A stretch of 64,000 nt of DNA from Pseudonocardia sp. DSM 110487 (GCF_019468565.1 NZ_CP080521.1:5208001-5272000); one strand, 5' to 3'; positions 16,233-24,857 are shown, numbered from the stretch's first letter. Program-made: numbers and translations. The notes: generated by a model not told the origin, from the letters alone.

Positions 16233-17720
16233 ATGGTGGCGGGGGAACTGCGGATGGGCACCACGGCGGGGCGGTGGGTGCTCACCACGACGGTGTTGGG
16301 ATCGGGGCTCGTGTTCATCGACGGCACCGTCGTGAACGTGGCGCTCGAGCGCATCGGCACCGAGCTCGACGCGGGGTTCACCGGCCTGCAGTGGACGGTG
16401 AACGCATACACGCTGTCGCTCGCCTCGCTCATCCTGCTCGGTGGCTCACTCGGCGACCACTTCGGGCGCAGGCGGGTGTTCGTCATCGGAGTCGTGTGGT
16501 TCGCGCTGGCGTCGCTGGCCTGCGGGCTCGCCCCTGACGTCGGCACGCTGATCGCCGCGCGGGCGCTGCAGGGGGTGGGTGGCGCCCTGCTCACGCCCGG
16601 CAGCCTTGCGCTGATCTCGGCCTCGTTCCACGGGCCGGACCGCGCCGCGGCCGTCGGGGCATGGTCCGGCCTGGGTGGCATCGCGGGCGCGGTAGCCCCG
16701 TTCCTGGGCGGCTGGCTCGTCGAGTGGAGCTGGCGCGCGGTCTTCCTGATCAACCTCCCGCTCGCCGTGGTGATCATCGTGCTCGCGCTTCGGCACGTGC
16801 CGGAGAGCCGCGACACGGAGTCGGCGCCCGGGCTGGACGTCACCGGCACGGTGCTGGCCGTGGTGGGGCTCGGCGCGCTGACCTACGGCCTCACCGGCCT
16901 CGGCGAGCGCGGCGCCGGCCCGCTCTTGCTGGGCGCCATCGCCGTCGGGGTGCTGGCACTGGTGGCGTTCGTGGTGGTGGAGCGGCGCTCACCCCACGCG
17001 CTGGTGCCACCGGCCCTCTTCCGGGACCGGACGTTCAGCGCCGCCAACATCTGCACGGTCCTCATCTACGGCGCGATGGGCGCGGTGTTCCTGCTGCTGG
17101 TGCTGCAGCTGCAGACCGTCGCCGGCTTCACGCCGCTCGGGGCCGGGGCAGCCCTGCTGCCGGTCACGGCCCTGATGCTGGCGTTCTCCGCACGAGCGGG
17201 CTCCCTGACCGGCAGGATCGGTCCCCGGCTCCCGATGACCGTCGGCCCGCTGGTGAGCGCGGGAGGACTGCTCCTGCTCCTGCGCGTGGACGCCACGACG
17301 TCGTGGCTCGTCGACGTGCTGCCGGCGATGCTCGTGTTCGGCGCCGGGCTGACGCTCACCGTCGCCCCGCTCACCGCCACCGTGCTCGACTCCGCGCCTG
17401 ACCGGTACGCGGGCGCCGCGTCCGGCGTCAACAATGCGGTGGCCAGGGCCGCGGGCCTCCTCGCGGTGGCCGTCGTGCCCGGCCTCGCGGGCATCGCGGG
17501 CGAGGACTACACCGACCCGGCCGCGTTCGACGCCGGCTTCCGGATGGCGATGGTCATCGGTGCGGGCCTCCTCGCGGCGGCGGCGCTGGCCGCGTTCACG
17601 CTGATCCGCGCGCCACTGCAGGCGGCGAAGGCACCGGATCGCGAGGGCATCCGAGTGGAGGAATGCGTCCACTGCCCGATGACGGGTCCTCCCCTGCACC
17701 CCACCGGCACCCCGCGCTAG
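16233..17720 (+). CDS. MFS transporter, EmrB/QacA (DHA2) family
   Basis: The 495-residue protein has about 14 hydrophobic segments. Motifs are FIDGTVVNVALERIG in helix 1, GGSLGDHFGRRRVFVIG (motif A), and RALQGVGGALLTPGSLALI with GAWSGLGGIAGAVAPFLGG (motif C). These are the marks of DHA2 drug exporters driven by protons. The C-terminal tail ends in CPMTGPPL, a short Cys-containing tail that I have seen in actinobacterial relatives. ATG 16233 is used; ATG 16254 is an alternative. It is divergent from the transpeptidase gene. The substrate is unknown. Confidence 0.9.
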   Translation: MVAGELRMGTTAGRWVLTTTVLGSGLVFIDGTVVNVALERIGTELDAGFTGLQWTVNAYTLSLASLILLGGSLGDHFGRRRVFVIGVVWFALASLACGLAPDVGTLIAARALQGVGGALLTPGSLALISASFHGPDRAAAVGAWSGLGGIAGAVAPFLGGWLVEWSWRAVFLINLPLAVVIIVLALRHVPESRDTESAPGLDVTGTVLAVVGLGALTYGLTGLGERGAGPLLLGAIAVGVLALVAFVVVERRSPHALVPPALFRDRTFSAANICTVLIYGAMGAVFLLLVLQLQTVAGFTPLGAGAALLPVTALMLAFSARAGSLTGRIGPRLPMTVGPLVSAGGLLLLLRVDATTSWLVDVLPAMLVFGAGLTLTVAPLTATVLDSAPDRYAGAASGVNNAVARAAGLLAVAVVPGLAGIAGEDYTDPAAFDAGFRMAMVIGAGLLAAAALAAFTLIRAPLQAAKAPDREGIRVEECVHCPMTGPPLHPTGTPR

Positions 17721-18052
17721 TGCCCCGGTTCGGGACACTAGGGGCGGCTCGCGCTACACGTTCCGGCTCGCGCACCTGGTTTGGGTTCGCGCTGCCAGTC
17801 GACGGGATGCGTCGCCCGAGAAGGGGGGCGTCGCCGTCCCGCGGGGGCCTCCTGGCGGCGTCGCGGGGAGCTTGTTGCCCTCGCACACCCGGTTGGGGCT
17901 GGCGCACCCTGTCTGGCTTCACGCAGCCGGTCGACGGGCCGCGTGGGCCGACAACGGGTGCGTGAGCTGGGAAGATCGTTCCGAGTAGTACGTGACAGCC
18001 CCGCCGGGGACCGTGAGGTGCACTTCGCACCGATCATGAGCCTGTTCTGGCC

Positions 18053-18119
18053 CATGATCAGAGGTTCGGCGCGTTCCCGGGCGGTTTTCGCCCGTTTTCG
18101 CGCCGAAGCCCCGATCATG
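18053..18119. repeat. Foldback repeat with three matched stem segments
   Basis: Matching arm pairs are nested in order: CATGATC with GATCATG, TTCGGCGCG with CGCGCCGAA, and GGGCG with CGCCC around a GTTTT loop. The whole 67-bp stretch can fold as one long interrupted hairpin. A second GATCATG starts at 18032 outside it. It sits between convergent genes and could be a bidirectional terminator. Confidence 0.7.
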
Positions 18120-18130
18120 TCCGTGGGACC

Positions 18131-18225
18131 GGCCTTCGGTGGCGCCGCGCGCGCGAGGGGCAGGCCCTCGGCCTGCCCGCGTAGGTATGCCCCGCCCCGC
18201 ACGATGCGCGGCGCCACCGAAGGCC
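18131..18225. repeat. 95-bp foldback element with 20-bp terminal inverted repeats
   Basis: The termini are perfect 20-bp inverted repeats beginning GGCCTTCGGTGGCGCC. An inner hairpin GGCAGGCC-ctc-GGCCTGCC lies near the centre. A single terminus with one mismatch recurs at 35480-35499 in another non-coding region. This is the structure expected of a small non-autonomous (MITE-like) or REP-type repeat. No transposase is in the window. Confidence 0.65.
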
Positions 18226-18284
18226 CTAACCAGACGCGCCACTGAACGCCAGATCAGGCCCGGCGAACGCATGTGGTCGCCGCA

Positions 18285-19517
18285 TCACCGGCTCCCGAGC
18301 TGCGGGGCGTTCGCCTCCGCGAGCCGGCCGACGAGGTAGGCCCGCTCGGCCTCGTTCGCGGTCAGTGCGATCGCCTGCTTATAGGCCGCCGCGGCATCCG
18401 CGGAACGGCCGAGCCGGCCCAGCAGGTCCGCCTTGGCTGCGGGCAGGTAGCGGTATCCGGCCAGCCGCGGATCGCCGTCCAGAGCGTCGATCTCGGCCAG
18501 CCCCGCGGCGGGCCCGTGGACCATCGCCACCGCCACGGCCCGGTTCAGCGCCACCACCGGTGACGGCCAGCGCCGCAGCAGCTCGTCGTAGAGCACGAGG
18601 ATCTGCGGCCAGTCCGTGTCCTCGTAGGCCGGGGCGACGGCGTGCAGCGTCGCGATCGCGGCCTGCAGGGCGAACCGCCCCGGGTCGCCACCCCGCATCG
18701 AGCGCACGACGAGGCCGTCCGCTTCCGCGATGGCCTCCCGGTCCCACGCCGCGCGATCCTGCTCGTCGAGGCGCAGCAGCCGCCCGTCGGGGGTGGTCCG
18801 GGTCGCCCGCCGGGCGTGGCCGGCCAGCAGCAGCGCGAGCAGCCCGCCCACCTCACGTTCCCTCGGCAGGAGAGCGTGGAGCATGCGGGCGAGGTCGAGT
18901 GCGCGTTCGGTGAGGTCGTTGCGGGTGAGAACCCGACCGGCGGGGGCCGTGTGCCCTGTCGTGAAGAGCAGGTGGATCACCGTCAGGACGGCGTCCACGC
19001 GGCCGGGGAGCTCGCCCGGTGGGGGCATGCGGAACGGGATGCGGCTCGCGGCGATCTTCTTCTTCGCCCGGGTGATCCGGGCTGCCATGGTCGGTTCCGG
19101 CACCAGGAAGGCCTGCGCGACGTCCGGGGTCGGCACGCCGCAGACCAGCCGGAGAGTGAGCGCCACCTGGGCCTCCGGCGCCAGCGCCGGGTGGCAGCAC
19201 AGGAACACCAGCCGGAGCCGGTCGTCGGCCACCGCCGGAAGCGCGGGCGGCTCCACCAGCAGGTGCAACTTCGCCTGCTGCGTGCGGGCCCGCCGGACGA
19301 CGTCGAGCGCGTTGTGCCGGGCCGCCGTGGTGAGCCATGCCCCCGGGCGGGACGGCACGCCGCCGCGCGTCCACGACTCGAGCGCGGCGGCGTACGCGTC
19401 CTGAACGCACTCCTCGGCCAGGTCCAGGTCACGCGTGACGCGCACCGTCGCGGCGAGCACGGTGGCCCACTCGCGGCGGTGCGCGTCGGCCACGGCGCGC
19501 CGGACGTCGGAGATCAC
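18285..19517 (-). CDS. ECF42-type RNA polymerase sigma factor with C-terminal TPR-like extension
   Basis: The 410-residue protein is a sigma-70-like ECF factor. Sigma region 2 is at residues 1-80 (DLAEECVQDAYAAALESW, RPGAWLTTAARHNALDVVRR) and region 4 at about 110-170 (LRLVCGVPTPDVAQAFLVPEPTMAARITRAKKKI). A helical, TPR-like extension of about 230 residues follows, far longer than a normal ECF factor. This architecture plus a DGPF-domain partner gene defines the ECF42 group. These have no classical anti-sigma; the extension is thought to control activity. The start overlaps the stop of the DGPF gene by ATGA. Confidence 0.93.
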   Translation of the reverse strand: MISDVRRAVADAHRREWATVLAATVRVTRDLDLAEECVQDAYAAALESWTRGGVPSRPGAWLTTAARHNALDVVRRARTQQAKLHLLVEPPALPAVADDRLRLVFLCCHPALAPEAQVALTLRLVCGVPTPDVAQAFLVPEPTMAARITRAKKKIAASRIPFRMPPPGELPGRVDAVLTVIHLLFTTGHTAPAGRVLTRNDLTERALDLARMLHALLPREREVGGLLALLLAGHARRATRTTPDGRLLRLDEQDRAAWDREAIAEADGLVVRSMRGGDPGRFALQAAIATLHAVAPAYEDTDWPQILVLYDELLRRWPSPVVALNRAVAVAMVHGPAAGLAEIDALDGDPRLAGYRYLPAAKADLLGRLGRSADAAAAYKQAIALTANEAERAYLVGRLAEANAPQLGSR

Positions 19518-19843
19518 AGCAGCGGACGCACCTCGACCGCCCCGTCCATGATCGGGAGGAGCTTGCCGACGGCGAGGGCCGTGTCGAGGTCAGGGGCCTC
19601 CACCACGAAGAACCCGGCGAGCACCTCCTTGGTCTCCATGAAGGGGCCGTCCGTGACGAGTCCGTCCTTGTGGATCGTGCGGGCGGCCGCGGCCGGCTGC
19701 AGGCCCTGCTCGTGGACGACGCGCACGCCCATCGCGGCGATCTTCTCCCCCGCGGCGATGTTCGCCTCCATGACCTCCGGCGGGATGTCGGCCACGCCGC
19801 CGGGCAGTTCCTTCTCGTAGATGAGCACCGCGTACTGGGGCAT
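19514..19843 (-). CDS. YciI/DGPF-domain protein, ECF42 partner
   Basis: This 109-residue YCII-related protein begins MPQYAVLIYEKE and carries the signature DGPFMETKEVLAGFFVVEAPD. Proteins of this family are regularly encoded beside ECF42 sigma factors. Their biochemical activity is not settled. It sits between the RibD-like gene (6 bp upstream) and the sigma gene (4-bp overlap), so all three are one transcript. Confidence 0.92.
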   Translation of the reverse strand: MPQYAVLIYEKELPGGVADIPPEVMEANIAAGEKIAAMGVRVVHEQGLQPAAAARTIHKDGLVTDGPFMETKEVLAGFFVVEAPDLDTALAVGKLLPIMDGAVEVRPLL

Positions 19844-19849
19844 CGCTCG

Positions 19850-20476
19850 TCACCAGTTCCCTGTCTCGGGGCCAACCGCACCGTAGGTGATGTCGCCCGC
19901 GCGCACGTACCGTCCGACGACCACACCGGACCGGGTGGTCCCGGCCGAGAGCAGGGCGAAGCGGGCCGGCACCGTCCCGCTCCCGAACAGCCGCTTCCCG
20001 GACCCGACGAGCACCGGCATCACGGCCAGGTGCAGCTCGTCGACGAGGTCGTGCGCGAGCAGCGTCTGCACGAGCTGAATGCTGCCGTGGACCTGGATCT
20101 CGCCGCCGTCGGACTTCTTGAGCTCCGCCACGGCGTTCACGACGTCACCTTCGAGCAGTGTGGAGTTCTCCCAGCTCACCGCGGTGAGGGTCCGGGACGC
20201 GACGTACTTGCGCACCGCGGCCCAGCGGGAGCCGATCGGGTCGTCGGCCGGGGCCAGCGGCCATGTGGCGGCGAACTCCTCGTACGTCCGCCTGCCCAGC
20301 AGGAGCGCGTCGGCCCTCGCGGTGACGCCGATCGCTCTGGCGAGCACGTCGTCGTCGATGAACGGGGCGGCCCAGCCGCCGTGGACGAACCCGCCGTCGC
20401 GGTCCTCGTCGGGACCACCGGGGCCCTGCACGACGCCGTCCAGCGAGATGAACTCCGTGACCATCAGAGTGCGCAT
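19850..20476 (-). CDS. DHFR-fold RibD C-terminal-like reductase
   Basis: The 208-residue protein belongs to the dihydrofolate-reductase-like RibD C-terminal family. It starts MRTLMVTEFISLDGVVQGPGG, has ALLLGRRTYEEFAATWP in the middle, and GGEIQVHGSIQLVQTLLAHDLVDELHLAVMPVLVGSGKRLF, the family's NADPH-binding segment. It probably reduces a small molecule with NADPH; the substrate is unknown and it is not a folate or riboflavin enzyme by context. It is the first gene of the ECF42 operon. ATG 20476 lies behind GGAGACGG; a GTG three bases earlier is possible. Confidence 0.9.
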   Translation of the reverse strand: MRTLMVTEFISLDGVVQGPGGPDEDRDGGFVHGGWAAPFIDDDVLARAIGVTARADALLLGRRTYEEFAATWPLAPADDPIGSRWAAVRKYVASRTLTAVSWENSTLLEGDVVNAVAELKKSDGGEIQVHGSIQLVQTLLAHDLVDELHLAVMPVLVGSGKRLFGSGTVPARFALLSAGTTRSGVVVGRYVRAGDITYGAVGPETGNW

Positions 20477-20522
20477 CACCGTCTCCTCCGCACGCAGGGC
20501 GGGCGTCGCCTGCCGGCGCCCG

Positions 20523-21719
20523 TCACCTGCCCGGCGGGCGAGCAGAAGGTGAATCGACAGTCTTCGGTGTGATGCCGGTCACGGCGCGGCGGACGGCCCG
20601 GCCCGTCGCGGACACGACCGCCTCCAGCGGACCGCGGAGCCCGGCGAGCCGCAGACCGAGGCCGATCAGCGTGGCGACCAGCACGTGGCTCAGCCACAGA
20701 ACGAGGTCGTCCGACCCGCTCCCCGCGTACACCGCGAGGGCGATCACGTGGAGCGTGTAGAGGGTGAACGGCGCCGAGCCGAGCGCGGCCGGCACCAGCA
20801 CCAGCCGCCGGGACCACCGCGCCAGTAGCAGCATCGTGCCGAGCACGGCCAGCGCGGACCCGGTCGTTGCGGCCAGGTCGAGCGGGCTGCCGGAATGCGG
20901 GGAGTCCACGGCGAGCCACCACCAGTTCCCCGTTGGAGTGGTGCCGTAGCGCCGCGCCGCTGCCTCGGCGCCGAGCACCCACACCCCGTTGCCCGGGCCG
21001 AGCAGCAGCGCCGACGCGGTGTGCGCGGCCACCGCCAGCGCGACCCCTCCGGCGAGCAGGCAGCCCGCCACCTGCGCGCGGCGCAGGTCGAGCCGGCCGA
21101 CCGCCATCCCGGCGAGCAGGTACGTCGTCCACGTCAGCACCGGGTAGTAGCCGGTGAGCACGAGCGTGACCAGTGCGTCGCCTGGCTCGGCGAACGCGGG
21201 CCACCCGACCTGATCGTCCGTGCCGTCCGGGAGCCCCACCCGCAGCAGCTGGCTCGCCACCGGCGTGAGGACGCACGCGAGCACCGCACCCACCGCGAGC
21301 ACGCCGCGCGGGGCCCGCAGCAGGAAGGCGGCCACGACGAACAGCACCCCGTAGTAGGCGAGGATGATCGCGACCGGGGCCTCGAGCGCCACCAGCGTGA
21401 GGCCGACCGCGCCGACCAGCAGCCCGCGCACGACGAGGGCGGCACCGGCACCGAGGTGGGCCCGCGCCCCGCGCGGCCGCTGCGTGCCCCCGGTCGCGAG
21501 CGCCACCCCGACCCCCGCCAGCACCGCGAACAGCGCCGACGCCCGCCCGGACGCGATCAGACCGGTGAGCGTCGGCTCGCGGCCATCGCGGATGGGGAAG
21601 ATGTGCGTGGCGAACATCCCGACGAGCGCTACGGCGCGCGCCGCGTCGACGCCGAGGATGCGTCCCCGGCCGGACGTGGGGACGTCCGGCACGACGGCCG
21701 TTGCGGGGGCTCCCGTCAC
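20523..21719 (-). CDS. Polytopic membrane protein, HGSNAT/DUF418-type acyltransferase-like
   Basis: The 398-residue protein has about ten hydrophobic helices. The N-terminal GRILGVDAARAVALVGMFATHIFP matches the heparan-alpha-glucosaminide acetyltransferase-like (DUF1624) start with its conserved Asp-Arg and His. The C-terminal half (GSAPFTLYTLHVIALAVY) resembles DUF418. Such proteins are thought to move acyl groups across the membrane to a cell-envelope molecule; the target is unknown. GTG 21719 overlaps the kinase stop (GTGA), so kinase and membrane protein are co-translated. This coupling suggests that the kinase may regulate it. Confidence 0.82.
   Translation of the reverse strand: MTGAPATAVVPDVPTSGRGRILGVDAARAVALVGMFATHIFPIRDGREPTLTGLIASGRASALFAVLAGVGVALATGGTQRPRGARAHLGAGAALVVRGLLVGAVGLTLVALEAPVAIILAYYGVLFVVAAFLLRAPRGVLAVGAVLACVLTPVASQLLRVGLPDGTDDQVGWPAFAEPGDALVTLVLTGYYPVLTWTTYLLAGMAVGRLDLRRAQVAGCLLAGGVALAVAAHTASALLLGPGNGVWVLGAEAAARRYGTTPTGNWWWLAVDSPHSGSPLDLAATTGSALAVLGTMLLLARWSRRLVLVPAALGSAPFTLYTLHVIALAVYAGSGSDDLVLWLSHVLVATLIGLGLRLAGLRGPLEAVVSATGRAVRRAVTGITPKTVDSPSARPPGR
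20537..20560 (-). promoter_or_regulatory. Candidate ECF42-dependent promoter
   Basis: On the minus strand TGTCGA occurs at 20559-20554, 78 bp before the RibD-like start and inside the 3' end of the upstream gene. TGTCGA is the -35 element that I recall for ECF42 target promoters, with CGA/TC at -10. A CGCC sits about 17 bases downstream as an imperfect -10. This would make the operon self-activating. Confidence 0.45.
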
Positions 21720-23542
21720 CGGGCCGGGGCGCCCGCGCCGACCGGGCCGTCCGGGCGCTTCCCGGCCCGGCGCAGCCACTCCTCGAGCGTGCTCTGCACA
21801 GCCCGCAGCTGCGGCCTGCGGCGCGGGTCGGTGTCCATCGCCGCACGCAACAGGTTCAGGTGCGCCGACCGGGGCGGGAGGTGGCTGAGCGGGGCCCCGG
21901 TCGCCGCGGCGCGCAGCCCGGACACCGCGTCGGGGTGCCCACCGCGCGGCGGATGCCCGGTCAGGGCGTAAGAGATCGTCGCGGCGAGCTGCCACGAGTC
22001 CGACGCGGGCGTGGCACGCTCGCCGCACGCCACCTCCGGGGCCAGGAAGTCCGGTGTGCCCAGCACGAAGCCCGCCATCGTCAGCGTCGAGTCACCGGTC
22101 TTGCGGGCGATCCCGAAGTCGATCAGGTGCGCCAGCCCCGCCTGGTCGACGACGACGTTGCCCGGCTTCACGTCACGGTGCAGCACGCCGCGGGAGTGTG
22201 CGGCGCCGAGCGCGCCCGCGAGGCCGACCCACACGCGGGCGGCGGTGATGTCGTCGAGTGGGCCGCGCGTGCGCACGAGGTCCCCCAGCGGGGCTCCCTC
22301 CACGTACTCCATCACGATGACGAGGCCGTCGAGCTCGCGGAGGCCGGGGTCGGCCGTGGCCGGCAGCAGGTCGTGGATCCGCACGCAGTGCGGGTGGCGG
22401 ACGGCAACGAGTGCGCGCGCCTCGCGCCGGATCCGCTCCTCGGTCTCCGGATCGGGCGCGTGCGCTGCCTTGAGCGCGACCGGATGCCCGAGGCGGGCGT
22501 CGTGGGCGAGCCACACCCGGCCGAACCCGCCGGAGCCCAGCCTCCGGATCAGCCGGAACCGCGGCGCGCCCGCCCCGGCCGGAGGCGAGGGCGCGACGAG
22601 CGTGGGTCGCGGGCCGGACGGTCCGCGTGGCGACTGCGCCAGTGGCCGGGGCGGCGGCTGGTGCGCCGACGCCGTACGGGGCTGCGGGATCACCACCGGA
22701 GGCTCGGGCTGCCGCGCCGCGAACCGCCGCGCGAGCCGGTCGGCAAGGGACGTCTGCGGCCCGGCAGGAGCGGGGGGACGACGAGCCGCGACCGGCGGGC
22801 GCATCGACTCCATCCGCGGCGGTTGCCGTGGCGCGGGAGCGGGCGCGGCGAGCGAACGGCGCACGACCTCCCGTGGCGGGGTCCCGACCGTCAGCACGAC
22901 GGCGATACCCAGGAACGCCCCGATCGCGACCCCGATCCACAGATGGCCCGTCGACCCGGCGGGAGTCCGTCCCGTGAGCAGGGTGAGCACCAGCAGCGGC
23001 ACCCAGAAGAACTTGGCAGGCCAGCTGGGCCCGCGACGCAGCGCCAACCGCGCCTGGGTGGCCACGCAGACCGCCGCCACCAGCGGGAACCCGACGAGCA
23101 GGACGACGGCGAGGCCGAACCGCACCGGATAGGACGGGTCGAACGCCGCGGCAACGGTATAGCCGCCGAGGTAGGCCGACTGCGGGGTGAAGCACACGGT
23201 GGTGCCGAGGTCGGCGAGCTGGTCCGAGGTGAGGCCGTCAACCTCCCGGCCAAGGGCCACTGCCCGGAACACACGCCCGGTGGCGTTGAACACGGCCAGC
23301 GGCAGCAGCCCGGCGCCGACCACCCCCGCGAGGACGATCAGCACGGACTCGCCCGCCCCGTAACGGGACCCGATCCGCTTGCGCAGCACCGCCACCAGCA
23401 CCGCACCCGCGGTGGGAAGCAGCCCGACCCCGATGCCCAGCACCGTGACCGCCCACGGCCATCCGCCGGGGCAGACGTCGGCGGCCAGCGCCGTGCGCAG
23501 GCTCGCCACCAGGCCGGCGACGAGCGCGGTGAGCGCGTCCAC
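21716..23542 (-). CDS. Ser/Thr protein kinase with N-terminal membrane domain
   Basis: The 608-residue protein places a multi-helix membrane domain (about residues 1-225) before a Pro-rich linker and a C-terminal Hanks-type kinase. This is the reverse of the common PknB order. The kinase looks active: GSGGFGRV at 336-343, VALK with Lys 358, HRDVKPGN at 455-462, DFG at 475-477, and GTPDFLAPEV as the activation-segment end. GTG 23542 is chosen because GGGGAG lies six bases upstream; a longer start at 23596 is possible. It is coupled to the acyltransferase-like gene downstream. The signal would be sensed through the membrane domain, but no known sensor is visible. Confidence 0.9.
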   Translation of the reverse strand: MDALTALVAGLVASLRTALAADVCPGGWPWAVTVLGIGVGLLPTAGAVLVAVLRKRIGSRYGAGESVLIVLAGVVGAGLLPLAVFNATGRVFRAVALGREVDGLTSDQLADLGTTVCFTPQSAYLGGYTVAAAFDPSYPVRFGLAVVLLVGFPLVAAVCVATQARLALRRGPSWPAKFFWVPLLVLTLLTGRTPAGSTGHLWIGVAIGAFLGIAVVLTVGTPPREVVRRSLAAPAPAPRQPPRMESMRPPVAARRPPAPAGPQTSLADRLARRFAARQPEPPVVIPQPRTASAHQPPPRPLAQSPRGPSGPRPTLVAPSPPAGAGAPRFRLIRRLGSGGFGRVWLAHDARLGHPVALKAAHAPDPETEERIRREARALVAVRHPHCVRIHDLLPATADPGLRELDGLVIVMEYVEGAPLGDLVRTRGPLDDITAARVWVGLAGALGAAHSRGVLHRDVKPGNVVVDQAGLAHLIDFGIARKTGDSTLTMAGFVLGTPDFLAPEVACGERATPASDSWQLAATISYALTGHPPRGGHPDAVSGLRAAATGAPLSHLPPRSAHLNLLRAAMDTDPRRRPQLRAVQSTLEEWLRRAGKRPDGPVGAGAPAR

Positions 23543-23642
23543 GCCGTGCTCCCCTTCCTTCGGCCCCACGGCGGCGCGCCGGGGGAATCCCGGCACCCAC
23601 TATGGCATCACCGGGTCACGCGCCGGTGTAGGCGAGGTTCTT

Positions 23643-23699
23643 CACCCGTACGTCGTCATGCGTCCCTTCGTCACCCGTGCTTCGTCACCCGTGTTTCGT
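23643..23699. repeat. Four-unit tandem array of 14-15 bp over a stop codon
   Basis: Units at 23643, 23657, 23672 and 23686 read CACCCGTACGTCGT, CATGCGTCCCTTCGT, CACCCGTGCTTCGT and CACCCGTGTTTCGT. The last two differ at one base. The stop codon and last residues of the lactate-monooxygenase-like gene lie inside the array. The period is not a multiple of three, so slippage would alter the C-terminus. Confidence 0.8.
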
Positions 23700-24857
23700 A
23701 ACGGCGTCCTTCGCGGCGCGCAGCTGGGCGAGGTCGGCGAAGCCGGAGAGCGCGAGGGTGAGGTCGAGCTCGGCGAGCACCGAGCGCAGCACGTGCCGGA
23801 CCCCGTCCTGCCCGCCGAGCGCGAGCCCGTACACGTACGGGCGGCCGAGCAGCACCGCGTCGGCGCCCAGCGCGAGCGCGACGGCGGCGTCGGCGCCGGT
23901 GCGGATCCCCGAGTCGAACAGCACCGCCGCCCGCCCGTCGACGGCGGCCACGATCCCCGGCAGCGCGTCGAGCGACCCGATGGCCCGGTCGACCTGGCGC
24001 CCGCCGTGGTTGGACACGACAATCCCGTCGATGCCGACGTCGAGCGCGTGCAGGGCGTCGTCCACGTGCTGCACGCCCTTGAGGACGATGGGCCCGTCCC
24101 AGTGCTCGCGCAGCAGGTCGAGCCGGTCCCAGCGCACGGCGGTGCCGGTGAACATCGGCACCCAGCGCCCCACCGCGGCCATGAGGTCCTCCTCGGGCGG
24201 CGCGGCGAGGCCCGCCCGGAACGCCGGGTCGGAGAAGGGGATCGCGGTGCCGACCCCGCGCAGGAACGGCAGGTAGGACAGATCCAGGTCGTGCGGGCGC
24301 CAGCCCAGCGTCCAGGTGTCGAGCGTGACCACCAGCACGCGGTAGCCGGCGGCCCGCGCCCGTTCGAGGATGCTCACGGTGACCGCGTCCTCGGTCGGCC
24401 AGTACAGCTGGTACCACCGAGGACCATCGCCCGACGCGGCCGCGACCTCCTCGATCGTGTGCGACGACGCCGTCGAGAGCACCATCGGCAGGCCCAGCTC
24501 GGCGGCGGCGCGGGCCACCGCAGGCTCCCCGTCGGGGTGCACGATCGACATCACGCCGATCGGTGCGACCAGCAGCGGCGCCGGCATCGGCGTGCCGAGC
24601 ACGGTGGTGGACCAGTCCCGCTCCGTGGTGTCGCGCAGCATCCGCGGCACCATCCCGTACCGGTCGAACGCGGCCCGGTTCGCGCGCATCGTGGCGCCCG
24701 TGCCCGCGCCACCCGCGACGTAGCCGAACGGTCCGTCCTCGAGCACGGAGCGGGCGGCCGCCTCCAGCCGGGACGGGTCGGTCGGCACCGCGGGCCGCCC
24801 GTCGGCGAGCCCCTGCAGGTAGATCTCGGCGCCGTACGCGCCGAACGGAACGCCCAT
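23685..24857 (-). CDS. FMN-dependent alpha-hydroxy-acid oxidase, lactate 2-monooxygenase-like
   Basis: The 390-residue TIM-barrel flavoprotein oxidises an L-2-hydroxy acid such as lactate. Family motifs are LLVAPIGVMSIVHPDGE, MVLSTASSHTIEEVA, WYQLYWPTEDAV, IVLKGVQHVDDALHALDVGIDGIVVSNHGGRQVD with the catalytic His and Arg, and VLFDSGIRTGADAAVALALGADAVLLGRP for phosphate binding. The long segment between PHDLDLSYLPFL and GRWVPMF fits lactate monooxygenase better than plain lactate oxidase. Its end lies in a tandem repeat. It diverges from the SIMPL lipoprotein gene. The exact substrate is uncertain. Confidence 0.88.
   Translation of the reverse strand: MGVPFGAYGAEIYLQGLADGRPAVPTDPSRLEAAARSVLEDGPFGYVAGGAGTGATMRANRAAFDRYGMVPRMLRDTTERDWSTTVLGTPMPAPLLVAPIGVMSIVHPDGEPAVARAAAELGLPMVLSTASSHTIEEVAAASGDGPRWYQLYWPTEDAVTVSILERARAAGYRVLVVTLDTWTLGWRPHDLDLSYLPFLRGVGTAIPFSDPAFRAGLAAPPEEDLMAAVGRWVPMFTGTAVRWDRLDLLREHWDGPIVLKGVQHVDDALHALDVGIDGIVVSNHGGRQVDRAIGSLDALPGIVAAVDGRAAVLFDSGIRTGADAAVALALGADAVLLGRPYVYGLALGGQDGVRHVLRSVLAELDLTLALSGFADLAQLRAAKDAVTKHG

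Larger units (their letters stand above)
17721..18284. other. 564-bp non-coding region with foldback repeats
   Basis: No credible gene is seen between the convergent MFS and sigma-factor genes. The left half (17721-18040) is unstructured to my eye. The right half holds two inverted-repeat elements, 18053-18119 and 18131-18225, listed separately. Either could terminate transcription from both sides. Confidence 0.7.
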
